A stretch of DNA of 64,000 nt from Capra hircus (GCF_001704415.2 NC_030810.1:101134315-101198314); one strand, 5' to 3'; numbered from the stretch's first letter, positions 38,118-48,879 are shown. Notes: generated by a model from the sequence alone, not told the origin. Translations and numbers: made by a program.

Positions 38118-38330
38118 AGAAAGTGAAAGACAGTGAAGTCGCTCAGTCGTGTCCGACTCTTTTCGACTCCATGGACTGTAGCCTACCAGGCTTCTCAGTC
38201 CACGGGATTTTCCAGGCAAGAATACTGGAGTGGGTTGCCATTTCCTTCTCCAGGGGATCTTCCTGACCCAGGGATCGAACACCGAGTCTCCAGCATTGTA
38301 GGCAGACGCTTTACCATCTGAGCTACACGT
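38118..38330 (-). repeat. Bov-tA SINE, second of a close pair
   Basis: Reverse Bov-tA in the same orientation and of the same subfamily as the copy 90 bases upstream; both share the distinctive GTAGGCAGACGCTTTACCAT end. This one retains the GCTCAGTCGTGTCCGACTCT segment. Confidence 0.85.
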
Positions 38331-39221
38331 AAGACATATGGGTCATCTCAAGGTTGAGAAATATAGGTAGGCAACGCTTTTCAGTAAAAGCTAACTTTGA
38401 CATTCCTGATATTTGTATTAAAACAGTTGCTAACAACTATCTGATATGCATTTCAAAACACAAAGTGAACTCCATGGGAGCCAGGATCTGATATATCACC
38501 CCAGTATCTCCTAACAACCAGAACCTACAAGGTACCTAAAACATGGTGATCGGTTTGTCGAACTGAAGCAACTCATTCAATGTTCTCATTCTTGCTACAT
38601 TTATTTTTAAACCAGTGAGTGAAAAAAGCCTCCACCCATTTCTCTCAGCTGAGGAAAGAGTAGCTGTGACACAGGAGTCTTAAGCCAAAACCCACGATTC
38701 TATGTGCATTAAAAACTAAAGAGGGAAATTGGAAAAACAAATACTGAAGACCATTAAAGAGAAAGCTTTGGGAAATAGGCAAACTGATAATCATTGGCTT
38801 GGGGCAAACCCTCTCGCACGGTGCAAGGGTCCGCTGATGACTACCTTGGGACGAGCGCACTTGCTCTGGAAACAGTTACTAGCCCCGGGGTGGGAGAAAG
38901 CTGCCCCCGCATAGCGCCTCATAACCCCAGGCTCAGAAGCTAGCTCCCGGGCCCCACACCCTCGCCTCGCCCGGGGGCACCTTTCTTCTCTCAGCCCCAC
39001 ATTCCCCGCCTTCTTGTTGCTAGTGGTGTCCCTGGCTCAGCCTCCCCCACTCCGCAAACCTCCGCTCCTGGTCCCTGCCTTTACCGCTCCTGGATTAAGC
39101 CGTCGCGCGCTTTGCCTCGCACCTCGCCCCTGGGGCCGTAGCCGCCTCTCAGCAGCAGCACCACTCCGAGGCCCGCCAGCCTCGCTTCAGCCGCCACTTC
39201 CCCGCCCCCTCAGCGCCCGCA

Positions 39222-39473
39222 CCAATCAATGCCCGGCTTGCAAGCCCGACCAATCAACCTCCTCCTCAAAACCAATCCTCGCGGGAGCTGCCCCTGAGCG
39301 ACGGCGCTGTGCTGCGTGCTGGTACCCAATTACCCGGATGGAAATCGGAGCCCGGCCCACCAGGTCAGCCAATAGACTCCAGGGAAAGCCGACGAGGTTG
39401 GGATTGCACCTGCTGAGTATTAAACAGCCAATTAGAGGCTCAAGGAGTACGCCCAGCCCATCTCCAGGCCAAT
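39222..39473 (+). promoter_or_regulatory. Array of seven CCAAT boxes
   Basis: CCAAT on the same strand at 39222, 39250, 39272, 39326, 39369, 39428 and 39469, i.e. seven in 252 bases with spacings of 22-59. NF-Y binds this pentamer in either orientation. Flanks vary (ACCAATCA, GCCAATTA), so it is not a simple tandem repeat. Its position fits the upstream promoter of TDRKH and of the divergent transcript. Confidence 0.7.
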
Positions 39474-39528
39474 TACCTAGGAGGCTTCCACTGAGGTGGG
39501 GGTGGGGGTGGGGTTGTAAATCAGCGCT

Positions 39529-39682
39529 CCAGAGGTGCAGGGGGGTGGAATCACTCAACCGCATCACTGTTCGCACAAAATTAGTGCCTTTGTACAAAGC
39601 CAGTGCCAGAGGTGCAGGGGGGTGGAATCACTCAACCGCATCACTGTTCGCACAAAATTAGTGCCTTTGTACAAAGCCAGTG
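39529..39682. repeat. Perfect 77-bp tandem duplication
   Basis: Two consecutive identical 77-base units (39529-39605 and 39606-39682), each beginning CCAGAGGTGCAGG and ending AAAGCCAGTG. I compared them base by base and found no difference. Each unit holds the MYB-like core CAACCG. Confidence 0.95.
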
Positions 39683-39839
39683 CCACTCTACAACCCAGTG
39701 ACCATTGGGGAAGCCGCCTCCTGACGGGCGATCCTTTGCCTCGATCGTTTCGCATACTATGACAGAGACTCAGGAGACATGAAAAACGTCCCCCCGCCTC
39801 ATCCAGCGGGAAAACATTAAAAAGGCTTTGTAGAGATGA

Positions 39840-39979
39840 AGAAAAAGCCAAGCGGAAGGAATTGCGCCGCAGAGCGTGAGCAGCTGTTTCTCTATTTCTC
39901 CGTCGAGGAGTGAACAGACGAGGAGGACTGACACCACACAGCAGGAGAGATGGAGGACCCAAGTTCGGAGCAACCCGTG
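39840..39979 (+). other. First-exon-like sequence of a divergent + transcript
   Basis: A GC-rich leader is followed by ATG at 39950 with an A of GAGAG at -4/-2 and G at +4, ten codons (MEDPSSEQPV), and then a strong donor GTG/GTAAGG at 39980. Phase is 0 at the donor. This is what a coding first exon or the first exon of TDRKH-AS1 would look like. I do not recognise the peptide and see no following exon in the window. The 5' end is arbitrary. Confidence 0.35.
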
Positions 39980-40170
39980 GTAAGGGAGCTGTGGGTAGTT
40001 CGGGCATCAGGGGCCCACCCTTCCCTGGGGATTAAAGGGAGACCGGTCAAGGCTACTGGCTCGAAGGCACAAGCTGCGGGTAGGGGGGCCGTTTCTGTGC
40101 GGGCGAGGAAGGGGATGCAGACGGCGGTTTGCTTTGGAAGCGTGTATTCCAGTCGCCGTCTGGGTACTTG

Positions 40171-40189
40171 GACCGTTATGGACGGTTGG
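40171..40189 (+). promoter_or_regulatory. Paired MYB-type sites
   Basis: GACCGTTA at 40171-40178 and GACGGTTGG at 40181-40189, ten bases apart start to start (about one helical turn). Both fit the MYB family core (RCNGTT / YAACNG on the other strand). A-MYB (MYBL1) is known to drive piRNA-pathway genes and divergent promoters in pachytene spermatocytes, so they make sense near TDRKH. Function here is inferred. Confidence 0.45.
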
Positions 40190-40284
40190 GCCCTGCTACC
40201 CACTCAGAGCGGCGGAGAGCCTCGCGAGGTGGCCCCGATCCTTCCCCGCCTCCAGTCCCCGCCCCGCACTAGGGGCTCACCCTG

Positions 40285-41740
40285 CGGGCAGGGGTTGAAC
40301 GCTCCATGTAATGTGGGAATCGTGTGCACCAGCTTCTGTCACAATGCCTGGCACATGATAAGCATGCAGTAAATGTTTGTAAAATAAATGCAAGATTATA
40401 TGTTTAGTCAACTAAGGAGATGCCATTGAGCCTCAGTTTTCCGTTTTGTATTAATTTAAAAAATATATGTATTTTGGATAACTAATACATGTACATTCTA
40501 CCAAGGAATGAACAGATTTCTCATCCTTAAGCAATCGGTTTTACTAGATTCTTGTGGATTTTCCACAAGATTTCTATAATATGCATACATTAAATTTATA
40601 TATATTATCTAGTTGGTAACATGTTATATATGACTATTTTGCAATTTCTTTTTGCATGGTCCCGATATCTTTCTGTAGCAGTACACATGTATCTGCCTAA
40701 TAGTTAAGTTTCACAGTAAGCTTGAGGCATGTATTAAGGTTTATTCAATCAGTCCTTTAACATTATATTGACACCCAAGTATATTTTGTTTGTCTCTTGT
40801 ATATCTGTACAGTAAACATTTAGGGCTGCAAACATTTAAGTCTGACCAATGTGTGTATTGTTTTTTTTTTTTAATTTGGCTATATGCAATTTCACAAATT
40901 CTCTTTCTTCCATAAAGATTTTTCTCATTTGCATTCCACCAACAACATTTGAAAAGGATTTTGGTAAGTATAGTATTGCCAAATTGCCTTCCACAGAAGT
41001 TTTACCAGTTTTCTCTGCCATCAGCAAGCTTATACAGACTGTTATAAAACTTTTGGATTTTTGACAATCTGATAGTGTAAATGGCATCTCACTGCAATTT
41101 TAATTTTCATTTCTCTTATAAGGTTGAGCATCTCTTAGTATGTTTCAGTGGCAATTATATTTTTCTGTAAATTGTCTGTTCATATACTTTGGATATCTGA
41201 TAAGGGTAGGATAAAAGCTTCCCAGGTGGCACTAGTGGTAAAGAACCCCTCTGCCAGTGTAGGACAGGTAAGAGGTGTGAGTTGATCCCTGGGTTCAGGA
41301 AGATCCCCCGATCCCCCAGAGAACAGAATGGCTACCCACTCCAGTATTGTTGCCTGGAGAATTCCATGGACAGAGGAACTTGGGTGGGCTACAGTCCATA
41401 GGGCCATAACGAGTTGGACACAACTGAGGTGACTTAGCACACAAAACAAAATTGGATCTCTATTTCACACCTTAACACCAAAATAAATTCCAGGTGAACT
41501 AAATACTCACATATAAAAAAAGGACATTTTAAAAGTATTTAAAGAAAACATAGGGTGATTTTTAAATAAGCTTACATAGTAGGAGGCTTGTCTAAATATG
41601 ATGTGAAACCTAGAAGTTATCAGAGAAAATGCTGACAAATTCAGATCCATAAAAATAAAAAATACTTGCATAACAAAAAAAGTCACAGTAAAAAGAAGAC
41701 GACATAGGACAAATTGGGATTGGGTGAATTGCGATTTCTT
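40285..41740. repeat. MIR scrap, L1 fragments and a Bov-tA
   Basis: A MIR-like 3' end at about 40290-40395 (AATGCCTGGCACATGATAAG). Antisense old L1 at about 40470-41200 (GGTTGAGCATCTCTTAGTAT). A forward Bov-tA at 41214-41450. A sense L1 piece at about 41450-41730 (CAGATCCATAAAAATAAAAA). No gene. Confidence 0.6.
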
Positions 41741-43399
41741 TATTCTTATCTCCAGTTCTAGAGAGTGCATTTTATTTCCTTGAAGAGTATTCTGAACAAG
41801 GTGTAGGTGGCAGCAGGTGAAACTAGTTAAAGTGTGGGTGGCCCAGAATTCAGTGGGCAGCTGTTTCTACTCCACAAGGCAAAGCAGGGAAGTAGACTGT
41901 AGTTAGAGGGCTGGACAGGGAGGGATTCTCAACACAGTAATTCCAGAGCCTGCTGCTTACAGATTACAGAGTTCCCTTCTTGGACAACATGCAAACCATT
42001 CAAATGATGCTCCATCTGAGGTTTTGGAAACCAACACAGTGGCTCTGCCCATTGTAGGATTCGCCCCATCACTCAAGGGTCTTCACCAGAAAGCAGCAAC
42101 TGGGAGCGTGGGTCTTAGTATCAGAAATTATGCTGGTGCTACTCTTCTGTCTTTAGGTCAGATTAGTGAGTTGTGGCAGGCGTCCTAGGAGAGAGACACT
42201 CTCCTCAGCCTCTTTGGCCACCGCCATCCAGCTCGAAGTCTTCCTCCTTAATCCCCCTTTACAAAGCAGTTTGGAGGAAGAGGATTCAGGAGTTCCTTAT
42301 TTCACACATTCTCCAGCCTGCATCACCACCACACTGACTTCTTAGAGCAAAAGTCCTACCCAGAGCCTCCTGCATCTCGCTGAGAGATGGATGCTGCAGG
42401 GAGAATGGTGGCAGGGAGGGCAGCAGAGTGGCTGGAGGCAACAGTATGTTTTCTTATAGGATCTGTCCTATCACTTGCTCCTACTTATGCAATTAGCTAC
42501 TTCACACCATAGCCCTTCCTAGCCTTTTCTCTTTGCCTCTAATGGACCTGGAGAGCACAGGCAGCCTAAGCCTTCACCTTTCTCCCTGCCACCTGAGGCT
42601 TCTCCCAGCAGAGGTTCTATAAGCATTTTTGTCCATTGCGTGCACCGGGTATTCTCACAGGGGTCTGTAACTCTCAAAGTTAAGGATCATTGCCTTGCAG
42701 CATGCTCTTCTTTTGAATCAGGGAAACAGCCCAGCAAAGGACGTAGGGAAATTAGAGTATCTCAGGAACCAAAATAGGGAGTGTGGAAGTGCTGCCAGAA
42801 TGTCTGTGGGTCCAAATTTCTCTCACCTTAGATGAGATCGTGTCTGAAATGAAAGAGAGGAGGGGTAGAGAGAGGATTGGGCAGGATGATCTCAGGAAGG
42901 TTCTCTAAAGCAGGAGTAAGCAGGTGAATAGAGCTGAATTCTTCTCGAGAGTAAAGCAGTTCACCAATCATCCCACCACACTGGAAATTCCTGAGCCGCC
43001 GCTCTATAACCTAAGAGGTTGTTAAGGTTAGAACTCTGAAAAGCACCTATGAAATCTGAAGCCTCCATTTTTAATCACAAGAGGCTATGTTGCTGGCATC
43101 CAGGCATTTCATCTGATTTCTGGAATTTCTGCTGCTTTCTGCTGGTCCCTGGGGCAGAGGCAAGGGCATTGGGAGAGGAGACTGAGAAAAAAAGATTAAA
43201 AACCAACAACTGATCCTCTGCTTCCTGAATCAGGTGCATTAGAGTTACTGAGAGAAGGTGAGGATCAACAACTGACCTCAGTTTTCCTTAAGAGTTGGTC
43301 AGAGTAGGTGGGGCGGAGGATGTCCCCTGGATTTTACCTTTCTCACAGGTCAGTTCCTGCAGCTGAGAGACCCTGGGGAAGCGGGTAATGAGAGCAGAC
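41741..43399. other. Unique intergenic DNA, nothing recognised
   Basis: No repeat family, RNA gene or exon was recognised. Composition is ordinary (about 45-50% GC). It lies between the TDRKH promoter and LINGO4. Confidence 0.5.
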
Positions 43400-43625
43400 A
43401 GTGACTGGAGCAGTACGACAATGTCGTGGAAAGCATTTGGCTTTTGAGTCAGACAGCCCTAAGTTCAGAAGCTGCTCCCTTACTAATTAGCTCTGTGTAC
43501 TCGAGCATGTTACTTAATCTACTTGACCTTTAGTTCCATCAGCCAAGATTCCCTATCTTATAGGGTTGATGTGAGGATTAAATTAGAAATCCTACATATA
43601 ACCGCTGACATAAAATAAGTATTAT
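43400..43625 (+). repeat. MIR SINE
   Basis: Typical MIR core and 3' end: GGCTTTTGAGTCAGACAGCC, then TATAGGGTTGATGTGAGGAT and ATAAAATAAGTATT. Confidence 0.7.
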
Positions 43626-44204
43626 TTCTTTTCTATCTCCACGGCTGTCGCCCCAGGGGAGAGCTGGCATTGGATTGCCTGTGATGCGGACCATAACATT
43701 CCTGCACATACACACATACCACTTGCCCAGGTCTTTGGTTGTCGTCACACAGTTGTCCACACAGACACATACCACCCCCACCCCCCAGCAAAAGCAGCCT
43801 TTCCAGACAGGTGAGGTAAGCAGTTGGCTTACTGATGATGGTACAAGCTGTGGTACAAGTGCTCATCCCAGTAACCTTGTTACAGTAATTAGTGTCGCTC
43901 ATTGAAGGTGTTCTGGAAAGGCTGTATCAGGAGAGCAAGGGGTGGTAGTGAGGGTGAGGGAGCCCCACAGGCATTTCCTCTAGGTTGAATGTGTTTTTTT
44001 TTGGGGGATACTTTTCTCACCTGTGCTGGGGAGGCCCTAGTCTACACCTAGAGTTATAACATCTGGAGCTGTGTTGGCTAATACAGTAGCCACTGGCTAC
44101 ATGTAGCTGTTGAACACTCGAAAGATAGCTGGTGTGACTGAGGAGTGGAACTGAAAATTTGTTTCATTTCAGTTAATTTAAGTGTTAAAACCAATATTTA
44201 GTTA

Positions 44205-44890
44205 TGGAAAACATTTTTTGGCTACACCTACATGTGGGATCTTAGTTCCCTAACCAGGGATTGGAACCATGCACCCCTACAGGGAAAGCACAGAGTCTTA
44301 ACCGCTGGCCTACCAGGGAAGTCCCTAGAAGACTTTTAATATAGTTGGAACAACTTGGATGTATGAGTTGATTTTTTCAACAGTGAATTTTATGAAACCT
44401 AAATACAGATCAGGTATTTCTGGTGAAAATTTAGTTACCAAACTGGAATGTGCCGTAAGTGTAAAGGATATACCAAGTTTCAAAGGCCTAGTATGAAAAA
44501 GTAATGTGAAATATTTCATCACTCATTTTTATATTGATAACATGTTGAAATGATCAAAGTTTGGGTACACTGGGTTAAATAAACTATAGTCTTAAAATTA
44601 ATTGTATCTGTTGCTTTTTTTTTTTTTTTTTCAATATGATACCAGAAAATTTGAAATCACCTAAGTGACTCACGGGATTTCCCTGGTAGCTCAACTGGTA
44701 AAGAATCCACCTGCAATGCGGGAGACCTGGGTTCAATCCCTGGGTTGGGAAGATCCCCTGGAGGAGGACATGGCAACCCACTCCAGTATTCTTGTCTGGA
44801 GAATCCCCATGGACATAGCAGCCTGTGGGGCTACAGTCCCTGGGGTTGAAAAGAGTTGGACATGACTGAGCGACGAAGCACAGCACTGCA
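44205..44890. repeat. CHR-type SINE (-) and Bov-tA SINE (+)
   Basis: Reverse CHR-type SINE at about 44206-44326 (GGGATCTTAGTTCCCTAACC to CCAGGGAAGTCCC). An oligo-T run at 44617-44631. Then a full forward Bov-tA at about 44674-44888, starting GGGATTTCCCTGGTAGCTCA. Confidence 0.85.
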
Positions 44891-47080
44891 CAAGTGACTC
44901 GCAGTCTGTCTCTCCTGGGCTGCTCTGGAGGCCGTGGGGCGCAGGCAGCAGCAGCTCCTGATCTAGACACACGTCGTCTGTTCCGCACTGCCTCAGGGAG
45001 GGGGTGCTTCCCAGAGCAGATTTCCCAGAACCGCAGTGCTGCTTCTGCCCTTCTCTGCATTGCAATGTGCACAATTGAAACGAGAACTTCTGGCACCTGT
45101 CCCCCAAGTCCCAGTCTAACAAGCAGCTGGTGGAAGATTTTGGAGATGGGGGAAGAGGGGCGTGCCCCAGGGGAACCTTTCTGGTGTCTTACAACCTGGA
45201 GAGGAGCGGTTGCTGCAAGGCTAAAAGAGCTGTCTGTGCATGGTGGAGGGCAGGGTTGGAGGCTCCAGGGTACTCAAGATTGCCTGATTCCCCAGCCTCA
45301 CTCTCCAAACTGCTGGGTTTCATAGTCACCTCTACGTCCGCTCCACCCCACCCCCACATTCCCACCTCAGCCCGCTGAAGAGTTTGCCTTCTGGTGAAGT
45401 CTGGCTGCCTCCATATGGCACCAGCTTCTCTCATCTGTCAGGGATAGTTTGGGCTGGGGGTCTTCTAATGAGTAGAGTCTCCCCAGAGCAAGGACTATGA
45501 CTTTAGGAATGGCTTGGAACCTGATGATGCTTGCGGATTGTTGGGTGAGGGATGGGTGGGCACCCAGAAGATGGAGGGGAACTGAGGATGCTGTGCAGAT
45601 GCTGCTGCAGAGAGAGGGAGGGAGGGAGAAAGAGAGGCTCCCCGGGACCTCGTGACTCTCCACTTCTCCGTCCCTCCTCCCAGCTCCTTTTCTCTCCTTT
45701 CACTCCTCCCCTTCCTATGATACTGAGGCTGCTTCTACTTCTCTTGAGCTCTCAGCATCTCCACTTTTTCTGACACTGCTTTGCCCTCTCTTTGAAGCAC
45801 ACTCAGAGGCAGTCAGCATCTTCTCCTCCCACTCCACCTCAGCATCTGGGGTCTCCATAAGGACAGCGGAAAGACATGTAGTTCCTGCTGCTCCTCCTTC
45901 CCTCCACTTTTTTCACTAGAGCTCACAGTGCCCCTCCCACCTTGCTCCTCCAAACCTAGTCCTGTTGTGTTCTGGGTCTCTCTCCTTTGACAGCTGCAGA
46001 TTCTCGTTTTGTGGAGGTTCTCTTGCTTTCCACCAAGGGCACTAGGGATCTGCACAACAGGAACAGTCGGGAGATTGAACGAGAATGAGAAAGAAAGGGG
46101 AGGAGCTGAGTGTCCTGGGTTGGAATTTTTGCAGAGGGATCCTTTGGAAGGCAGAGACTCTCTCCTCCAACTCTGGAAATGGAGCACACAGAGGAAAGGG
46201 CTGACATGGAAATGGCCTGGGGGTGCTGATCTTTTCAGGCATGGCGGGCAATATTTTGCATAAACCTTTGGCTGTCAGGCCAAAGGTTAGATTCAGGCAA
46301 GGTCATTGTTACAGGCTTAATAGGCAGGCAGAAGGGTAGGAAGCGGGATTCTGACAGAAAGAAGGGGTGGAAAAGACTGAAGTAAAGAAAACTCGAGCGA
46401 TCACATTTAGTTGTGGCTGCCACTGTCTTGGACTTTAGATAGCAGGTTTAATGATGTGACAGCAGCTTTAATGATATGACGGGGGTGGGGGGCTCATGCA
46501 GACCTAGTGCCAGTGTGTAGTCTGTGCCCCACCCCCTCCCCGTCCCCAGTACCCCGTCACATCCTCTTCTCTCTAGCTTGAGGTCATTGGCCCTAGTTCC
46601 TTGTGCCTAGAGAGGGGATAGAGCAGTGGGAGGGAGAGAGGGACACCACCTGGGTAAGGAGCAGACTCCAAGAAGCTGTTGCACTTTCCAGCTCCACCCC
46701 TGAAGTAGCCTTATCACTGTGGTTTGCAATTGGCGTTGGTTATTCAGGGTATGTTTAAGTGTGTGTGGAGTTTAGGCTGGCAGACTGGAGGGTTATAGTT
46801 CCTGCTTTGTATGTGGTGTGCGGGGAGGGCTGGGCTGACTGCAGGATCTACACCTTCCGTTTCCTGGGACTCTCAGGGAAGAGATGACAATGCTATCCTT
46901 AAACTGCAAAAGCCTGAGGAGACAGGCTATGAGGAGGCAGCATCTGCTGCTGGCGTGGTGTGGGCAGAAAGGGGAAAATCTGGGCCGTTTGGGATGAATG
47001 TCCAGTCTAAGCAGCCTTGGTTCTCTCCCACTGTGGTATCTGAAGCTGGCCTAGATGAGGCCCCACTGTGGAAGGAAAGA
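44891..47080. other. LINGO4 downstream region / 3' UTR, otherwise unrecognised
   Basis: Unique sequence, purine/pyrimidine-biased in places (45597-45640). The LINGO4 3' UTR must occupy its right part. ATTAAA (minus strand) occurs at 46447-46452 and 46471-46476 in a small imperfect tandem repeat and could be its poly(A) signal. No other gene seen. Confidence 0.45.
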
Positions 47081-48865
47081 TCAGAAGAGCTTGGCAGTGA
47101 CCCGGTTACCCCCAGAGTTCTTATCCCCAGAGGTCCGAGGTGCCACAAAGTCGAATGTCACGTGATGTTTGACCCGGCCTTTGCCTTTGCTCCAAAGGGC
47201 GATGAGGCCAAAACAGAGGGTCACCGAGGTGAGGAAGGGGAGAAAGCCAACCGCCAGCACCATAGCTATACCTTTGCTGTCCAAGAAGAAAGGCCCTGGG
47301 ATCCCTGGCGAGGTGATGTTGGGGTCAGAGAGAGTGCCATTTGGTGATTCAACTTGGATCACTTCCAGCCAGGTCCTCAGGGAGTCATTCCCCGCCACGT
47401 TGCTGACCACACAGACATAGGCCCCTCTATCCCGGAGTTGCACAGAGCGGATCTCCAGCGTCCCATCCTGTAGGACCCTCACTCTCCCAGCCTTCCCCAG
47501 CCGAACCCCCTGAGGCCTCATCCAGGAGACAGTGGGGGCTGGGTCCCCATCTCCAGAGCAGGAGAAAACGGCATGCCCCCCCTCCTCGGCCATGACCCAG
47601 CGCGGCCCGGATTTTCGGATCAGGGCTGGTCGGCAGGTGAAGTGCCCTGGAGGTAGGATGTCTGAAAACTCCCTCAAGCTCTTCCCCTGGACGTGCTGCG
47701 GGCCAGCACAGGCAGGTGGGGTCGAGCCAAAGTCCAGGCGGCGGCGGAGCCGGAGCAGCCAGAGGAGGCGGCAGTCGCAGGTCAGGGGGTTACCTGACAG
47801 CCTCAGGGTGACCAGTTTGTCTGGAGAAGGGAAGGCTGTTTCCTCCAGTGTCTGAAGGGCGTTGTCTGCCACATCCAGGAGGTGGAAGGCCGTCAAGCCA
47901 TGGAAGGCGTGGGCTGCGATGGAGGTGAGGCAGGCACCCGACAGTCGGAGCTCCTGGAGCCGCACCAGGGAACTGAGCCTGCGGGCTGGGATGGCCGAGA
48001 TGGGGTTCCAAGAAAGATCCAAGGCCCTGAGGAAGCTCAGGTGGTGCAGTGCTTGGAAGGGCACCGAGCTCAGGTTGCAGTGGGTGATGGCCAGGGTGCT
48101 GAGATTGAGCCCGCCCAGGCTCCCTGGCTCCAGAGCCTCCAGAGCTGGCCAGTGGCGGATCTCCAGCTCCCTTAGCTGCCCCAGCCCCCGCAGCGCCCCC
48201 GCTGGCAGCCACCCGATGTCCAGTTCTCGGAGCCTTAGGGCCCCCAGTGCTGGGAGGCGGGCCAGGGCCGGGCCAGGCACAGTGCTGAGGTTGCAGCGCT
48301 CCAGGGTGAGGGTGCTCAGTTTGGCCAGCCCAGCAAAGGCTCCCGGAGCCACAAACACCAGGTGGTTGTCCCCAACCTCCAGCTGCTGGAGGCTGCCTAG
48401 CTCCCTGAAAGCGCCGTCAAGGAAGAGGACGATCTGGTTGAGGCGAAGGTCCAGCAGTGTGAGGGAAGACAGGCCCGCGAAGACCCCGGGCCCCATGATT
48501 CTCAGCCGGTTGCCCTGCAGCCTCAGGGTGAGTAGGCTGTGCAGGCCGTGGAAGGCCCCTGGCTCCAGGGTGGACAGCTGGTTGTAGCTCAGGTCCAGTT
48601 CCCGGAGCTGGCCCAGGCGGGAGAGCATTCCCTGCTGAAGCCCCCACAGGCGGTTCCCACTCAGGTCCAGGAGCTCAGTGTCTAGCGGGAGTCCCCCCGG
48701 GACAGCCTCCAGTCGCCGGTGGGCGCAAAGCACTGCCTGGGGTTGGGAGGTGCAGTCACACACAGCAGGGCAGTTGCCACTGCTTCCCATTGCCGGCAGG
48801 AGGAGCAGGAGAAAGACGGGGGGCCATGGGGGCCAGGCTTGCTTTGGAGCTGTGGCCACAGCCAT
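47081..48865 (-). CDS. LINGO4: Leucine-rich repeat and Ig domain protein LINGO4
   Basis: Type I membrane protein of the LINGO/Nogo-receptor-associated family; by homology a cell-surface adhesion or signalling protein of neural tissue, whose own function is less defined than LINGO1's. The CDS is a single exon of 594 codons plus stop, as usual for LINGO genes. Order: signal peptide (residues 1 to about 30, core VFLLLLLPAMG), LRR N-cap (CPAVCDC), about eleven leucine-rich repeats of the LxxLxLxxN type, LRR C-cap (NPLTCDCRLLWLL to GHFTC), one I-set Ig domain (FSCSGDGDPAPTVSW to YVCVVSNVAG), stalk with N-glycosylation sequons (NGT, NIT), transmembrane helix at about 533-558, and a 36-residue tail ending GGNRVTAKLF. 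An acceptor (CTCTGTTCCAG) lies about 12 bases before the ATG, so a 5' non-coding exon exists. Human is 593 aa from memory. Intact. Confidence 0.97.
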   Translation of the reverse strand: MAVATAPKQAWPPWPPVFLLLLLPAMGSSGNCPAVCDCTSQPQAVLCAHRRLEAVPGGLPLDTELLDLSGNRLWGLQQGMLSRLGQLRELDLSYNQLSTLEPGAFHGLHSLLTLRLQGNRLRIMGPGVFAGLSSLTLLDLRLNQIVLFLDGAFRELGSLQQLEVGDNHLVFVAPGAFAGLAKLSTLTLERCNLSTVPGPALARLPALGALRLRELDIGWLPAGALRGLGQLRELEIRHWPALEALEPGSLGGLNLSTLAITHCNLSSVPFQALHHLSFLRALDLSWNPISAIPARRLSSLVRLQELRLSGACLTSIAAHAFHGLTAFHLLDVADNALQTLEETAFPSPDKLVTLRLSGNPLTCDCRLLWLLRLRRRLDFGSTPPACAGPQHVQGKSLREFSDILPPGHFTCRPALIRKSGPRWVMAEEGGHAVFSCSGDGDPAPTVSWMRPQGVRLGKAGRVRVLQDGTLEIRSVQLRDRGAYVCVVSNVAGNDSLRTWLEVIQVESPNGTLSDPNITSPGIPGPFFLDSKGIAMVLAVGFLPFLTSVTLCFGLIALWSKGKGRVKHHVTFDFVAPRTSGDKNSGGNRVTAKLF

Positions 48866-48879
48866 GCCCTCTTTGCTCC

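Larger units (their letters stand above)
38800..40270. promoter_or_regulatory. TDRKH: GC-rich island, probable TDRKH promoter (divergent)
   Basis: CpG-rich DNA in an otherwise AT-rich, repeat-filled stretch, and the only such island between the TDRKH start exon and LINGO4. By synteny the non-coding first exon of TDRKH (-) should start here; a donor-like CCCAAG/GTAGTC ends at 38845, but I cannot fix the exon. In human an antisense transcript, TDRKH-AS1, starts divergently from this promoter. The island contains the CCAAT cluster, the tandem duplication, a + strand first-exon-like sequence and paired MYB-type sites listed separately. Confidence 0.6.

Noticed and set aside
39014..39661. 215-codon + strand open frame in the GC island
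   Set aside because: Proline/arginine/leucine-rich, covers the CCAAT cluster and both tandem copies, and resembles no protein I know: a composition artefact.
46811..47347. 178-codon + strand open frame overlapping the 3' end of LINGO4
   Set aside because: Antisense shadow of the LINGO4 tail and 3' UTR with no independent coding character or splice context.
47862..48587. 241-codon + strand open frame antisense to the LINGO4 repeats
   Set aside because: Mirror of the leucine-rich repeat coding frame in GC-rich DNA; serine/arginine-rich composition is the expected by-product.
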